A stretch of DNA of 64,000 bases from Odiellus spinosus (taxonomy: Eukaryota; Arthropoda; Arachnida; Opiliones; Phalangiidae). The translations under genes were made by a program, and so were the position numbers. The DNA lies in contig OY987229.1 in the NCBI GenBank assembly GCA_963920705.1, forward strand, positions 17,985,728 to 18,049,727, read 5' to 3'. Positions within the stretch are counted from its first letter, which is position 1. Every line of letters starts with the position of its first letter. Shown piece by piece: positions 13,901 to 28,900 of this stretch. The notes under the pieces were generated by a model that was not told the origin of the DNA, did no database searches, and worked only from the letters and a program-made list of their open reading frames with translations.

Positions 13901-13930
13901 GGTGATCTTGTTTAAAAATCGGTTAAACAT
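7946..13930 (-). CDS. EEA1: Early endosome antigen 1 (C2H2 + coiled coil + FYVE)
   Basis: EEA1 is the Rab5 effector that tethers early endosomes, binding Rab5 through its N-terminal zinc finger and PI3P through its C-terminal FYVE domain. The spliced model (14 exons, 1,200 aa; human about 1,411) in ascending order is 7946-8068, 8659-8878, 9000-9238, 9945-10034, 10122-11201, 11281-11565, 11640-11816, 12013-12421, 12491-12559, 12691-12935, 13002-13108, 13263-13689, 13748-13837, 13889-13930; all phases close. Residues 45-69 form the EEA1 zinc finger (C48, C51, H64, H69). A second CxxC...HxxxH finger follows at 81-101, which is unusual. The middle is continuous coiled coil and contains the conserved SLKEERWY segment. 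The FYVE domain (last ~60 residues) has WAED, RKHHCRSCG, eight cysteines and RVC. A possible AATAAA lies 12 nt after the stop. The gene is head-to-head with SLC35E3. The acceptor of the 1,080-nt exon was chosen at 11202-11203 because nearer AGs give stops. Confidence 0.95.
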
Positions 13931-14515
13931 GACGTGGCTATATTATATTTCGAAACATGAAAAATATTTCTGAAAACCTCCCACGGGCATGGCCTCTGAG
14001 AGTCTGGCCGTTCTGGGGGGATCGGTCAAGGAAAAGCCAAGGCTTACAGAACTAATTCAATAAAGGCCATTTAACCGAAGTTTTAGACAATTAACAATTG
14101 ATACATAAATTTTCCGAAACTGCTATTAACTATGATAACTATTAAATAACTAGATAATTAATTTTAATTTAGAAAAATAAGAAAATATTTACAAGAAAAC
14201 CCGGCGAAGCCGCATAAATTGCGGCGTAACACATTTTTCTCCAGAACTTAATATTTCACGCTAGCTGGCGTTAGATTCGTAGATACAAAAAGGGGCGTCT
14301 GCTCGCGTTAAAATCTTTAAATGTGTAAAATTAGGCTTAACTAAATGTCAAAAAGTAATAGCAGCCTATGCAACGACATTTAAATTAATTATCAAGTGTA
14401 ATTCTGAAGTTATGAAAATATTTTTGAATTTTAACTCAGTTTTAAATTTTTACGTACTCTATATGATATAAAAGCTATTGAAATTTAAGTTACATTAAAA
14501 AGCGGTAAACAAACA
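13931..14515. promoter_or_regulatory. Divergent intergenic region, EEA1 / SLC35E3
   Basis: 585 bp separate the EEA1 start codon (minus strand) from the SLC35E3 start codon (plus strand). A shared bidirectional promoter is inferred from the geometry. The EEA1-proximal third is GC-richer than the rest (13980-14040), and 'cggcgaagccgcataaattgcggcg' near 14200-14225 has GC-rich dyad character. I see no strong TATA box. Confidence 0.4.
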
Positions 14516-16617
<2,102 letters not shown>

Positions 16618-16660
16618 CGTGAATGGGGAGAAATAGTATTACGGTCCACTTGTTCAGTCT

Positions 16661-19080
16661 TCACCGAAAATAGTCGTCATAGTTCTGTGAAAAAAAAACA
16701 TAAAAAAATTAATACGTAGCTGTAAAATTAATTTTGTTTACTATTAAGTATTAAATTACTTACATCTTGTGGAACATCTTTGTTCATTTTCATTATTATC
16801 CAATAATTAATAAATTGATTAGTTTAAATTTAAAGCATTATATTTAAAATAGGGCTTGGCGAGTATCACTTTTAGGAAATGAAAATTTATGAAATCGTCA
16901 GTCGAGTATTTGTGACTTGTTCATGAGTTGCGAAAATTTAGGTCTACTGTTTGCTACTCAGGATTATTACTCGCAAGTATTTTGGTAGCTACTACTCGCG
17001 AGTAACGAGTCCTTAATCCTACTACTCGCGAGTAGCGAGTATTTAGGCCTACTACTAGCGAGTAACGAGTACTTAGTCCTACTACTAGCGAGTAACGAGT
17101 ACTTAGTCCTACTACTCGTAAGAAGTTAAATTAACATTATAAATTTAAACTATGAAAAGCAGAGGTTTCGAAATTTTAATTGAGTAGTAAACTCGATATT
17201 CGTTAAGAGTAGTAAAAAGGGTGAATCGAATACCGAGTACTCGTTCAGCCCTAGATTATATTTTCCACCGATATCTTTCAAAAATATATTTACCATATTT
17301 TTGCGATGGAAGATGCTGAGCATCATCAGTATCAGAAGGATAATCGAGAAAAACCTTTTTCTTCTTGGGAGGTATTTCAGCATTGTATGCTCGAGTGATT
17401 GGTCTCGGAGCTTGTCTTCTTTGTTTCAAGTCTTTCGGTGGACATATTTTGATCATCATTTTGCGACCAGGTACTTCCTGAGGTTTGAGCTGAACCCCAA
17501 CGTAAGAGATACCATTTGGATTTTTTTCTACTTTTTCTCTTTGATCGGTGTTTCGACTTCCCAAATTTTGTCGCTGTGAACTGAACGACTTTTCATCTTT
17601 GATAAGAGTCCTTTAGAATTGAAATTCCTTATTTCAAGTTATTTTCAAACAATTTGGACATTATACCACAAGTTTATAACTTATCATATAAGTTATAAAC
17701 TTTTGATTATACTTGATCATAGACGATATATTAGCTAGTTCATTTTCCAAGTAATTCATTCGTTTTTCCATTTTCTCATCAGACTCTTTTTGGGCAGCCT
17801 TGAAGAAATCCATTTGCTTGATCTTATAGTTATTATTCTCGCTGCGAAAGGCGATATAATTGAAATGGTTTAACTTTTGGTTTTTAATCACGGTACTATA
17901 GAAATAAATTAAACGTTAAACCACCATTTAGTTAATCTTAATTAATTTGTTACTGTCATACTCGATCAAAGTTAAAAGTTTTGATACGTTGGTTTCCAAG
18001 TTTATAAGATCTTTGGATTTTACATTATGCTGCAATGAACCCGCGAGTTCTGCTATTTTTTCATTCAGGTTGTCCAAGATTTCTTTAGTTTGAATCTCCC
18101 TAGATTTGTTCACACTAATCATCTTAGAAATTTTCAAAATTTCGCAAACATTTTCGTTGAGTTTTTCCTTCGGCTCGTTGCAATTTTGAACGTGAATCTT
18201 AACGATGTCCATTAATAATTGAACATTTTTATTCAATTCGGTCAACATTGGATGGCTAAATATAACTAGTTTTAATTAATGTCAAATTCAAATGGGGTTA
18301 AAACTCACCTTTCAGTGCGAATAAATTCTGCCTCCGCTTTATCAAGATTGTCACCTTTTCTTCCTTTCAATTCATTCTGTGTATTTGAAGACGAATCAAA
18401 ATAACTGAAAGAGGATTCTCTCTTGAAAACTGCTGTATTTGCCTGACTGGAATTTTGAGATTTATTTACACCCATAACTTTGCTATAGATTCGGTCAAAT
18501 ATATTCCCCTAAAAAAGAAAACATACACCTTTTTGAATGATATAACCTGACGAAATTGAAAACTACAATTTTATTTTATACTGGTAATCTTATGCTGGGC
18601 GATGGAGACAGTTCTGGAGTTGGAGTTGAGATATTAGATCTCGGAGTTAATTGTGAGTTAAAAATAGGCTGCGATGTTTTTTTATGAGAAACGTAAAAAG
18701 TCGGCGACTTTTGGGAAGAATAACTATCTTTTTGAGAATCTAGAGTCTGAGAAACAGGTGGTGTTGGACCACCAGAACTTTGCTGAGAACCTCGAGCTTG
18801 AGAAAGGATCTTTGATTGATCCAAACGTCCTAGAATGTTTTGAGAAGAATTTCCACGTTTTAAAGACATAGTAAACTGACTATCCTTTTGAGTTTGCGAG
18901 AATTGAGGGATCGAATCTTGAACTTGAATAGGCGGTAATGGTGGTGTAAAAGTCTCATCGCTATTACAAAAACAAAGCCAAGGCTTAACAACATTATTTA
19001 CTATATAACAAAATGATATTCAAAATATACCTTAAATTTGTGCTTAAAACGTCTCTTTTCTTACGCATCGGCAAGTACAT
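16661..19080 (-). CDS. Unrecognised SQ/SP-rich coiled-coil protein (486 aa)
   Basis: I do not recognise this protein. Eight exons close in phase: 16661-16684, 16764-16777 (a 14-nt microexon), 17294-17610, 17713-17895, 17962-18255, 18309-18508, 18582-18960 and 19031-19080. Residues ~1-145 are low-complexity and contain many SQ, TQ, SP and TP dipeptides, resembling an ATM/ATR- or CDK-substrate region. Residues ~145-370 form amphipathic, coiled-coil-like helices rich in K, E, N and L. Then comes a basic Pro/Lys-rich stretch (PPKDLKQRRQAPRP, PPKKKK) and an acidic end with DYPSDTDD and the terminus NYDDYFR. An SQ-rich N-terminus plus a central coiled coil is reminiscent of Mer2/IHO1-type meiotic scaffolds, but this is analogy only. 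It is convergent with SLC35E3 and divergent from LSM8. Confidence 0.75.
16955..17118. repeat. 30-bp minisatellite in an intron
   Basis: About five imperfect 30-bp units share the core 'ctactactcgcgagtaacgag' followed by 'tacttagtc'. The core is itself partly palindromic (CTCGCGAG). The array fills much of the 516-bp intron between the microexon (16764-16777) and exon 17294-17610. Confidence 0.75.
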
Positions 19081-19475
19081 CGTGTAGTTTTTAGATTGGA
19101 AATGGGATTTAATAAAATTATATTATATTTCTCACAAAAAAAAAACCACTGTCGCACTCCCGCTTTGTTTTCGTACAAAACTTTTTGAAACTTGAAAACT
19201 AGATGTCGCGAACAACTGGCCTAAATTGATTTCCTTGTCCAGTTATAGTTGACCAATCAAATCAAAGATTTCCTTAAAGCAGTCAGCTTCAAGTTGGTAG
19301 ATGAGCTTTTAAGCTATATTGTATAATATTTCCGAAAATATACTTAGTTTTTAAGATTCTAAGTTCATTACAGAAATTAAAATTAACTTATTTTAATATA
19401 TTCTACAAAGTATCGCCAGTTTTATCTCGTAAAAGCCGGTAAAAATAAAAAGAAACTTCGTAGCCGAGGCTTAAC
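19081..19475. promoter_or_regulatory. Divergent intergenic region, coiled-coil gene / LSM8
   Basis: 395 bp lie between the two start codons. A bidirectional promoter is inferred from the geometry. No TATA box is obvious; short A-runs sit near 19137-19145. Confidence 0.35.
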
Positions 19476-19944
19476 ATGGCTGCCACTTTGGAAGGTTATT
19501 TAAACCGTAGGCGCCATAATAATTTAAATATTTAGTTACGAAATTAAAATTAATGTCTTCAAATTTATAGATACGATATCAGTCATTACCGCCGATGGAA
19601 GAAACATAGTGGTACGTTGTAAAGTAATAGCCTCATTAAGTCATGTAATCCAAAATATTTCACAGGGTACGTTGAAAGGTTTCGACCAAACGATCAATCT
19701 AGTCTTAGATGAAAGCCACGAAAGAGTTTATAATTCTTCTCAAGGAGTAGAACAAGTTGTATTAGGCCTGTACATCATCAGAGGTGATAATGTGTAAGTA
19801 CCAAATCTAACATCAATCGGGAAATGGAACTAATTTGAATTCTTACTTCGCAGTGCGGTTGTAGGTGAAGTTGATGATGAATTAGATTCCAGGGTTGATT
19901 TATCCAGTATAAAAGCTGAGCCTTTGAATCCCATAGTCCACTGA
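19476..19944 (+). CDS. LSM8: U6 snRNA-associated Sm-like protein LSm8
   Basis: LSm8 is the subunit that distinguishes the nuclear LSm2-8 ring, which binds the U6 snRNA 3' oligo(U) tail, from cytoplasmic LSm1-7. Exons are 19476-19506, 19571-19611, 19666-19793 and 19854-19944, giving 96 aa, the same length as human LSM8, with all phases closing. The Sm1 motif (ISVITADGRNIVGTLKGFDQTIN) and Sm2 motif (VVLGLYIIRGDNVAVVGEVDD) are near-identical to the family, and the C-terminus AEPLNPIVH matches. Intron 2 (19612-19665) is exactly 54 nt and has no in-frame stop, so retention would add 18 residues in frame. The stop (19942-19944) is one nucleotide from the stop of the convergent DNAH12. AATAAA at 20165-20170 would put the LSM8 3' UTR across the last DNAH12 exon. 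Confidence 0.98.
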
Positions 19945-19945
19945 G

Positions 19946-22900
19946 TTAATCATCCAGTTGACACAACAATGCGGTACCTCTTTTTGTCCAATGATGGGAG
20001 GATTTTATAGTTGGAAGATATACTGACATTATGAAATTGGAAGAGTGCCCTGTTGTTGAAATGGTTCCGCGTCTCTCACTCGTTCGATATAATGGACATC
20101 TTTTGCGAAATTTAAATTAATCCAAGTTTTAATTAAATATGTATTTTTGCAATGTCACTTGTAAAATAAAATCCTGTACTTGTAACGGTTATTTTCATCA
20201 ATATCTTCGGTAAATGTTGGTTTCAACCAAAGTGCAGGAAGTGTTTCCCATAGTTGCCCCTCTTGTTGTTCAACAAGTGAGTTTCTACGACAAAATTACG
20301 AATTAGGCATAGCAGAGATTAAAACAAGAGTTCCATTTATTTTTATAGCCTTTGTTGTCTTGAAGGCCCTATCTGCTCTACAATTTACCCCTTAAAAAAT
20401 CTTATGCATAAAGCCTAGCTTTCACCATTATTATTCTCCTTGCTTTGACAATAATTTCATATGTTCAACGTCGTCTGCTAAGCAAGAAAATAAGTCGATT
20501 TTAAAGGGGCTTTAAAAATCGCAGATGGTCCCTTTAAAGGAACCGACTGAAGATTTATTTTCGATAAATGACGTTTGCGTTTTTTTGTCTTCCAAGTCTT
20601 AGATGTCCAAAACCAGAGAGGTTAAGAAATTGACTGAAAGCAAATAGATTATGCTTAATCATTTGTGGCCTAATATATTTGCTTTTGCTGAAATCCCCTA
20701 TCGAGTCTGCACTCTGCAGTAATAAAAGAGCATTTGGAGGAGAGATCTGCTGGCGCGCGTTAAGGTGGTTAATGGGATTACGAGATGAAATAAATTTAAA
20801 AGTGAAAAAAAAAAAAAAAAAAAAATGGGGCCAACGTCATTCAGATTTAATTTATTATCCCTCTCACGTGACACCAAGATCAAGAGCATTTTAAAGGGGC
20901 AGGTTTAAGAGCAGATAGGGCCTTTAAACAGCGATCTACAATTTCTGTTTGCGAGAAATGTTTTTGACAGACACTCTTATTCGTTCAAAGTTTAAACGAA
21001 AAATGTATTTTTTTTTGACCGTCTACCTTTAAAGTAGAACGGTAGAAGCTGATAATTTTCTCTTGAAGGAGGAGACGTTTACGTTAACGACTCTCCTCCA
21101 AGATGTCCCAGCCTCCTCCGATGAAAGTAAACTATACACTTACGTATTTGAATCCCATCTGGCACCTTCTAAAAATAATCCATCAATACAGAAACCTTCA
21201 GTAACTTCAAAGTTATCCATCTCGGACATGACTGTAAAATCGTATGCTAATTTATCGATGGGCAAGGATGATGATCCAAATTCCCTGGTGTGATATTGAA
21301 GTCCAGTTGTAAGAAAAGCTTGAGGAAAAAAGAAGGCTGGAAGCCAAAACAGAGCGGGAGTTTTCCCACTTTGACACCAAGTTCGGAAAAATGAAACTCG
21401 CAGAGTTAAGTCCGTGATATAACTAGCCAGTGGTTTCTTGGTAAGATACGAATGGTTTAGCCATAACTGAGGTACGCGTCCCATGACGAGACTTAAACCC
21501 AGCGATTCGGTTTCAGTTGTCATCAATTCTTTGCCCTCCAAAGCTCGTTCCAGGTGTTGCAAACTAGACTTAATCGTCTTTAACAACCTATAGAAATTAA
21601 TGTGAAATGGAAAAAGACCAATCATTTCTTTGGGCTTTCCTTGGGGCCCCAAAGAAACTAGAATTAAATACATTTAACCTTTATTTGTCAGCAGATTCAG
21701 AAACACCGTTTGGGTATAGTAATCTATGATATGTTTACCCAATCTTAGAAACAGCCAGATTTATTGCAGAGAACCTGTTTTCTTTGTGTTAAACTTTACG
21801 GTTTCCAAGATTGGTTTGTAGATATAAAAGTCTCGCTTTGCAGGTTACAATATGCTTTACAAATTAAACTTACCCATTATATCTTTCCGATTCTTGTTGA
21901 AGAATTAAACCAAATTGAATTTTTTTATCAATATTGGACGGAAGTTCATTTGGAAGCTGAAATGACATTTAATTAATCATTAAAATAACGATAAAAATGC
22001 TCACAAATTACCTTTGAACTTAAATCGGTTATCATATTTTTCAAAAATGTTTCTTCTTTTTGTAAACCCGTGTTACCAACGGTGGTAATTTGAGTCAAAA
22101 GTAGATTATCTAGTAATTGTTGACTACTCATAAGTTCGCGTTGAACTTCTACATTGTCATGCATTCCTAAAATACCAGGTCCCGAGTTTTCTGGAAGTTT
22201 CTAATGAATTTTTTTAAAACTTTGTATAAGATTTACATTAATATTGTGTCATTAACCCAAACAGCCAGCCAGAAGAGCCAACGCACGATTAAAGAAAAAC
22301 GTTTGCAAGTATTACATTGGGACGTAACTGGGTGGCTGGTTGGTTGTTTTCGCTGAAATTTTTATAAGTTAATTACTTTAATATAACTCAAGTAGTCTTC
22401 TTCAGACGTTGGTAAATAAAACAAATCACTCTCGGAAAACTTGTAGCCATCAATTTGAAGCACATTGGGATTACAAAAATCCTTCAAAATTATTCTCAAC
22501 CTTTGTCGATCCCAATCATCGGTTACCCTCCCGCCATAATTACATTCGCCTACCAAATACGTCAACGCTTGAAAGGGAACTACGTCACTATCCTTCAAAA
22601 ATGTTTTCAATTGCATCAAAGTGATTTGTAAATCTGATTCGTCAAAGGTATAGGGAACGTTCCAACCAATGGGACCGTATTGGCAACGTTCTTGTACCAC
22701 GGCGTGAAATAGACAGAAACTAAAGGTCAATTTGGATATAGACTGATTCATCTTGTCTTCGTAAGCTTTCGAAAAGCAACGATAAAGATTATCTCTCAAG
22801 CTAGGTGGGCTCTCGTTAGTTATTTTAACACCGTCTTGAAGTATGGGTATTGGAAATTTATCCGAAGGGTAACTGGTTAACCATAAACGATAATTAGGAT

Positions 22901-25900
22901 TAACATTTTCGGGTATATTTTCGCAAAGTTTTTCCAACGATGACATCCACGATAAAGCCAAGTGACAGTTTTGTAAGACAACCCAACTGCCATCTTTTTG
23001 GGCTTCTTTAATATTTTTTTCCGCAATTGGGCCCTAGATTTTGATGGATAATTAAAACTAGTACTCTGGGTGGGAGATAACGAAACTTACCTGTCCTTGT
23101 CCCAACGAAACGCTTCGCAAAACTACGTCTTTAATTTCGGCAAAGTGTTTTATGGCTGAGATAGGGTCACTACCGGGTGACAGAATGAAGATTAATGGGT
23201 TATGACACGAAGAATCGTTGAAACTATTTCTAATATCGAAAATTGGGTGTTCTATATATCTTCGTCCCATTTTAGAAGCGACGTACCGTCTGACGTAGTA
23301 CGAGATCTAAAAAGATGTATTAATCGGATTTAAAATAACGTTCTGAAGTTGAAAAAGTTTTAAACTCACTCTGTTCAATCTAATACAACGATAAATTAAA
23401 AGTTTTTGAAAATCGTTTAAGCTTTCGTTCCACGGAGATGGAATTTCCGTTAACCAGGAATCGGAATTCTCTATGAAATTTTGACGAATATCGTCGAAGG
23501 CTGGTATCATACATAAACAGCAAAAATTTTCCCAGTTATTCTTCGACAACCAAGTTGTTGGGTTTGCGTAAGACCCGGATTTAATTCCAACTCCACCTTT
23601 AAGAAGAAACCGAAATTCTTCTTCGTTAACTTCTTTACCACTGCAATTAACAACATTAAAAAGATTGCCCAAGAATACAACACTCGCAATTAACTTACAG
23701 TTGCAGGTTGCAGCACAGAAGAAACGAAAACAAGAGTTTATGCTTTTCCAATAATGATCTCGAAACGCTAGAGAAAAGACTATAGGTGAAATGATCAATC
23801 AAAAGATCGAGTCTTTCTTCCAAGTTGTCCGTTTTGGGGCTACTTCTGACGCTATTAACGTATAAGCCAATAAACCAACTCAAAGAGTATTGGTACATGG
23901 GATCGACGTTGGGTAAATTGGTCAAACAGAAAAATAGTTTCGACGAATGAATAGCCACTGGGCTGTATTTTTCTCGCGAAGCTCGTATCTTCATTTCAGT
24001 TTGCTTAGCAACTTCCTGTTTTTCAGCCACGTCATTGGCTAAAACTTTCGAATGATCGAGTACTTGTATCGCCGTCTCATCTTCAAGTAGATTACCTTGA
24101 GTGGAGGCTAAGGTCAATAAGATTTTATCCTCGATTTCCTTCAGGGACCGTCTGTGAGACGCGATTCGTTCGATCAAAGTACTTCTGGCTTCTTCCAAGT
24201 CCGGTCGCTCTTCGCTCACCACAATGCCCAATAATTGGTCTTCCAATCCATCCGGAGTAATTGTGAAATTCAACAAAGATACTTTGGTAGCGGTTTCAGG
24301 TAAGTAATGCGGGTTACGAAGCTTGGTCGTCATATAGAGTCGAAAATGGGGGCTATACTCGATGGCAAAATCTCCCAATTGAATCATATCGAGACCCGCT
24401 TGTTTAAAAGTTTGTTTCGACAAAACAGGGTCTAATCTTGGGTCCAATTCTTCCCCTAAACCTTCTACGAGCAGTGGTATTCCCAATTGCAAACACATCT
24501 TTAAATTAACGATAAAATCAGGGTCTGTAAGTTTGACAACTTTGAGTTGAGTACCCGCTGATTTTTTAATCCATTTATTGGCTTGATTTTCCGGATCTAT
24601 AAGTAAGGGCCAACGTCGACTGTGATGGACAATTATAGCATTGTCTACCGAAAATGAATCGCTCGGTAACCCTTGTTGAAACCACTGTTCGATTATTTCT
24701 GGGTCACCTAATATGTTTCTGATAACAAAATCTTGGGAAGACGGTATCTTAGCGCTTACGCAACGTTGGTACCAGTCTTTGAGACATTCGCGACGGTAGG
24801 CGACGTTAAAGGGACCCAAATACGCGATGATACCGGAAGCTAATAGAACATCACCAGGTAAGTTGGCGTATAAGGCGGCGAGACGTTCGGCTTCTAAAGA
24901 CCAACGTTCTTTTTCGCCGGCTAGACCGTCTAGGAGTTTAGTGGCACGTTCGAGCTTCCGAGAACATATTTCTACCTGAACTTCGAGTTCGCGTTTACGC
25001 TCTGACATCTCTTGAAATTTTAACTGCAAGGATTTAACGTGTTCCTCGACTAGACGTAGTTCTTCTTGTTTCGTTGCTAAAGCGGCCATAGTTTCTTCTA
25101 AAGAAGATTCGGCCGCTGATAGTTTTTGACGTTTTGGAGCGACCATCTATAAATTTATGAATTTATACTATAGTCAATTTTACTATTAATTATTAAAAAA
25201 AACTAAGAACGAAATTACTTTAGCAACTTTATCATAAAATTCAATGGCAACAACCCATTTGCAAAGACCTTCCGCGGCAGTTGAAGCCTTAGCCACAATT
25301 TTAGGCTTAAATTCGGGTAAAGTTAAATATTCCTTGCGTATCGTATCCATTATATTATTCTTCAAAAAAAAAAAAAAAATTAGCCCGAGTTAAGACTATT
25401 TTTTTAACACCAGATGTTCATATATTTTGTTCCATATGCATGACAAGTCTACTAGCCTATTATCCGAGAAATGGTCCATAGTGAAAACAACTATTTTACA
25501 TTGGCCCTTGGTCTCAAAAAGGTTGGGAACTATACCGCAGTACTCAAATATATATCATGGGTCTATGTAGTTTTTACTTTTATTAACTCGTGTCAGATTT
25601 ATGAAACGTAAGTCCTATTATCTTATGGCAACACTTACTGGAACGTTATCTTTGTCGTATTCCTTTAACTGAGCCAAAAATGACAAATCTGCTAGCAATT
25701 TCTTGGACGGTCCCCAATAATCCCAGGTTTTCTTGCCACTTGGGTCGGTAATCCTATCGGCTTTGACCCCTTTCATGACACATACAGCTGCCATAACGAT
25801 TTTAATGGCTTTGGGAGGGTTTTTCATTGATTTTACTAAAGTAATATCGGAAGGTTTTAACGTATCCAACGCGGTCACGGCCGATTCCAGAGCGGGTAAA

Positions 25901-28900
25901 GCTTCAGCCAAATCGGTTTCGCACTCGTCTTTCAAAGCTTGCGCCTCGTCCGCTTGCTTATTGGCAAGAATTTCATCTTCGCGAACTTTCTGACGTTTTA
26001 TTTCTGCTTCTTTCGATTCCTTTTCGATGGTTACTATCATTTGTTCAGTTTCAGTCGCCGCAATCACGAGTCTAAAAGCAACGTTTGATTTTAACTAAAG
26101 GGAGAATGCAACCTAACGACAAATGATTTTTTATCGATTCCTTGTCGTTTAAATAGGCTTAGTCCACCAATAAAAAAATTACAAACAAATATTAAACTAT
26201 TAAGTGATCTAAAAGTAAATTTCAATATACGAAAAATATACTAAGTGCCCAATACCTTTATTTAAAAATATATTTCAAATCAGAAACCCCTTAGGGAAAA
26301 ACCGACATTTAGGGGCAAACGATCTAATGTAACCTCAGTGGTATGTACCCATTTCGCCCAAAATATTTCGCCCAAAATGATCTATTCCCATTTCGCCCAA
26401 GGCATTTTTTGCCCAAAATTATCTATTCCCATTTCGCCCAATCCTACTTTGCCCAATCGCTTTATCATTTGGCCCTAAATTATCTCTTCCCATTTTGCCC
26501 AAACTAAAAATTCCTTTTCTCAATTCGCCCAATCCCAATTTGCCCAATCGTTTTATCAGTTAGCCTAGAATTATCTATTCCCATTTCGCCCAACCCAAAA
26601 ATTTCTCTTCCCTTTTCGCCTAAAACGATTAAAGCTTAAATCTTTTAAAATTTAAAGTCTTAGTAGGCCAAAAAAGTGACTTTTATTTAATTTAGGTTAG
26701 GTTAGGTTAGGTTGGGGGGAAAAAAGTGGAAAAATGTGACTTGGGCAAAATGAGATTGGTCCAAATCACAATTGGGCGAAACGAGATTGGGCGAGAAGAC
26801 ATTAGGCCAAATGGGAATTGGGCCAAATGGGAATTGGGCGAAAAGAAATTGGGCCAAATGGGATTTGGGCGAAAAGAAATTGGGCGAAATGGGAATTGGG
26901 CGAAATGAAATTGTGCGAAAAGAAACTGGGCGAAATGGGAATTGGGCGAAATGAAATTGGGCGAAAATAAATTGGGCGAAATGGGGGTAGACCTTTTCAG
27001 TTAGCTCCTGTAGAAGTGTTTGAACCGACGCACTTCGAAAATCCATACAAAGCTGACATTTAGGGGTAAAAGATCTAATGTATTTTCAATTGGCGCCTTT
27101 AAAAATGTTTCATCCTTCGTACTTGTAAGTTTCGGACAAAGCCGACATTTAGGGGAAATACATAATTATAATATATTATATATATATAATATATTATATA
27201 TATATATAATATTAGTGACCGTAAAAAATAATTCTATATTCGTCGCATTTAGAAAATAAAATAATCCTATGCACAAAATTTATTGACCAAGGTGATAAAA
27301 TTCTAATACTACTTCTTGGTCGATAAAAAGTCAATTTATTAAATAAACGTTTAATTATCTGTTTCAACCAATGAAATATCAGTCTCGTTAATTAACATAA
27401 TATTATTATTAATATATTTAAACTCTTTTACTCACTGCGGCTGAAGCTCTTCTAATTCCTGTTGCATTCGTTCAACCTGTTTTGCGGCGTTGGCCAACTT
27501 TTCCAATCCTCCTTGGTACCTTTTCCTCGCGTCCTGCAGCTTACTTTGTTGACTGGCTAGCAGATCCCGATAACAACCTAAGAGTTCCAAGTAAGAAGAG
27601 GCCGTGACGTAAGTAGCCCGATTTTGTTCGACTAGAAACTTCTCGGAAAGTAAAAAAACCGAGGTGTGAAAATGTCGACACAATTGCGAGACGGCTGGTT
27701 TCACTTGATAAGGAATAGCGACTTCTTCCACGTAGAAGTTCGCGACTTTTTCCAGAGCGTCCGTTGGCCATGGTAAGAACCAATCGATGGTGCAACAATT
27801 AACCAGAGACGGGTAGTGACGCAGTCGACGATAGAAAGCGTTTCCGATTGGACTAAAAGCGATGACGATGTGCAAGTTAACTCTGCAACGTCTGATGAAT
27901 AACGCGAATAGTTCGGACAAGGAAAGTTCAACTTGCTGGCTAACGAACGATTGGACGGCTTCGATTATCTCTTGACGCTCGTCAATGGCGTATAGATTAG
28001 CAATTTCTCCCGAATTAAGGAGACTGTCTATATCTTCGAGGAAACGCTCTTCCCGTATTTGGGATTCAGTTATCAACAAGACCATATGTTTGCCGTAAGC
28101 GCCGGAGGACTTTAAAACTTTCTTCAAATCATCTCGCCAGTCCATGAACGAATAACTCTTGGTCGCTTCCGGTTGGAAGACGGTATAACCGGCTATAAAA
28201 GCGGCTAATCTAGCGCACGATTGACGACCACTTCCGCCGACTCCAACCAATAAGGCGTGACCTCCAGGTGTAGCTAGTATACGACTGATACGCGATACGT
28301 GTTCCAAAACGTATCTAAAAATTCGATAGAATAAGCCTTAGTGGATTATAAAACTTGTTTAAGATTGATTTCTATTGTTCTACAGCACCCAGGGGAATTC
28401 GAAATTAGGCTTAGCGACTACTTTTGCTCATGTTTTTTAATTAGGCTATAGTGGCTAAGATTTGCATAAATGTTGGTTTATTTGGATAATATGACGAGGG
28501 CTTCTGTTTAGGCTTAAAAAGCTTGAAACACTAAATAGCAATTATATATCAAGCTATTTGATTGGTTTACGCAATTAATAAACGCTTAAAACTAACGACG
28601 AGGTTATGGCGAACAATTGAAGAATATTTAGGCTTAGCAAGTATATAAGAATCATCTTACCATATAATAATACTTTGATGGCAATAACTTACCTAAATAT
28701 AACCAAATTCATGGGAGTTTTATGAATACTATTGAAATCCTTCAATGCCGATCGCACTATGACTTCGTACTGTTTCATATCAGTTACTTCCTCGTATACC
28801 CTGTCGTCCAACGAGGCATCGGGGTTCATATAAGTCCCAAACATCAAATTTTGCATCGATTCCTCGGTAACTTTACCAAATTCGGCTTGCTGGGCAAACA

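Noticed and set aside
17928..17961. Longer form of the coiled-coil exon (donor GACA|gtaaca)
   Set aside because: Gives the wrong phase and an early stop in the next exon; GA|gtatga closes phase.
19609..19797. Independent gene starting with MVRCKV
   Set aside because: The first 18 codons are LSM8 intron 2 read through; the rest is LSM8 exon 3.
26702..27046. Frames on both strands with NWAKW- and FAQF-type repeats
   Set aside because: By-products of the TTCGCCCAA fold-back repeats in a DNAH12 intron.
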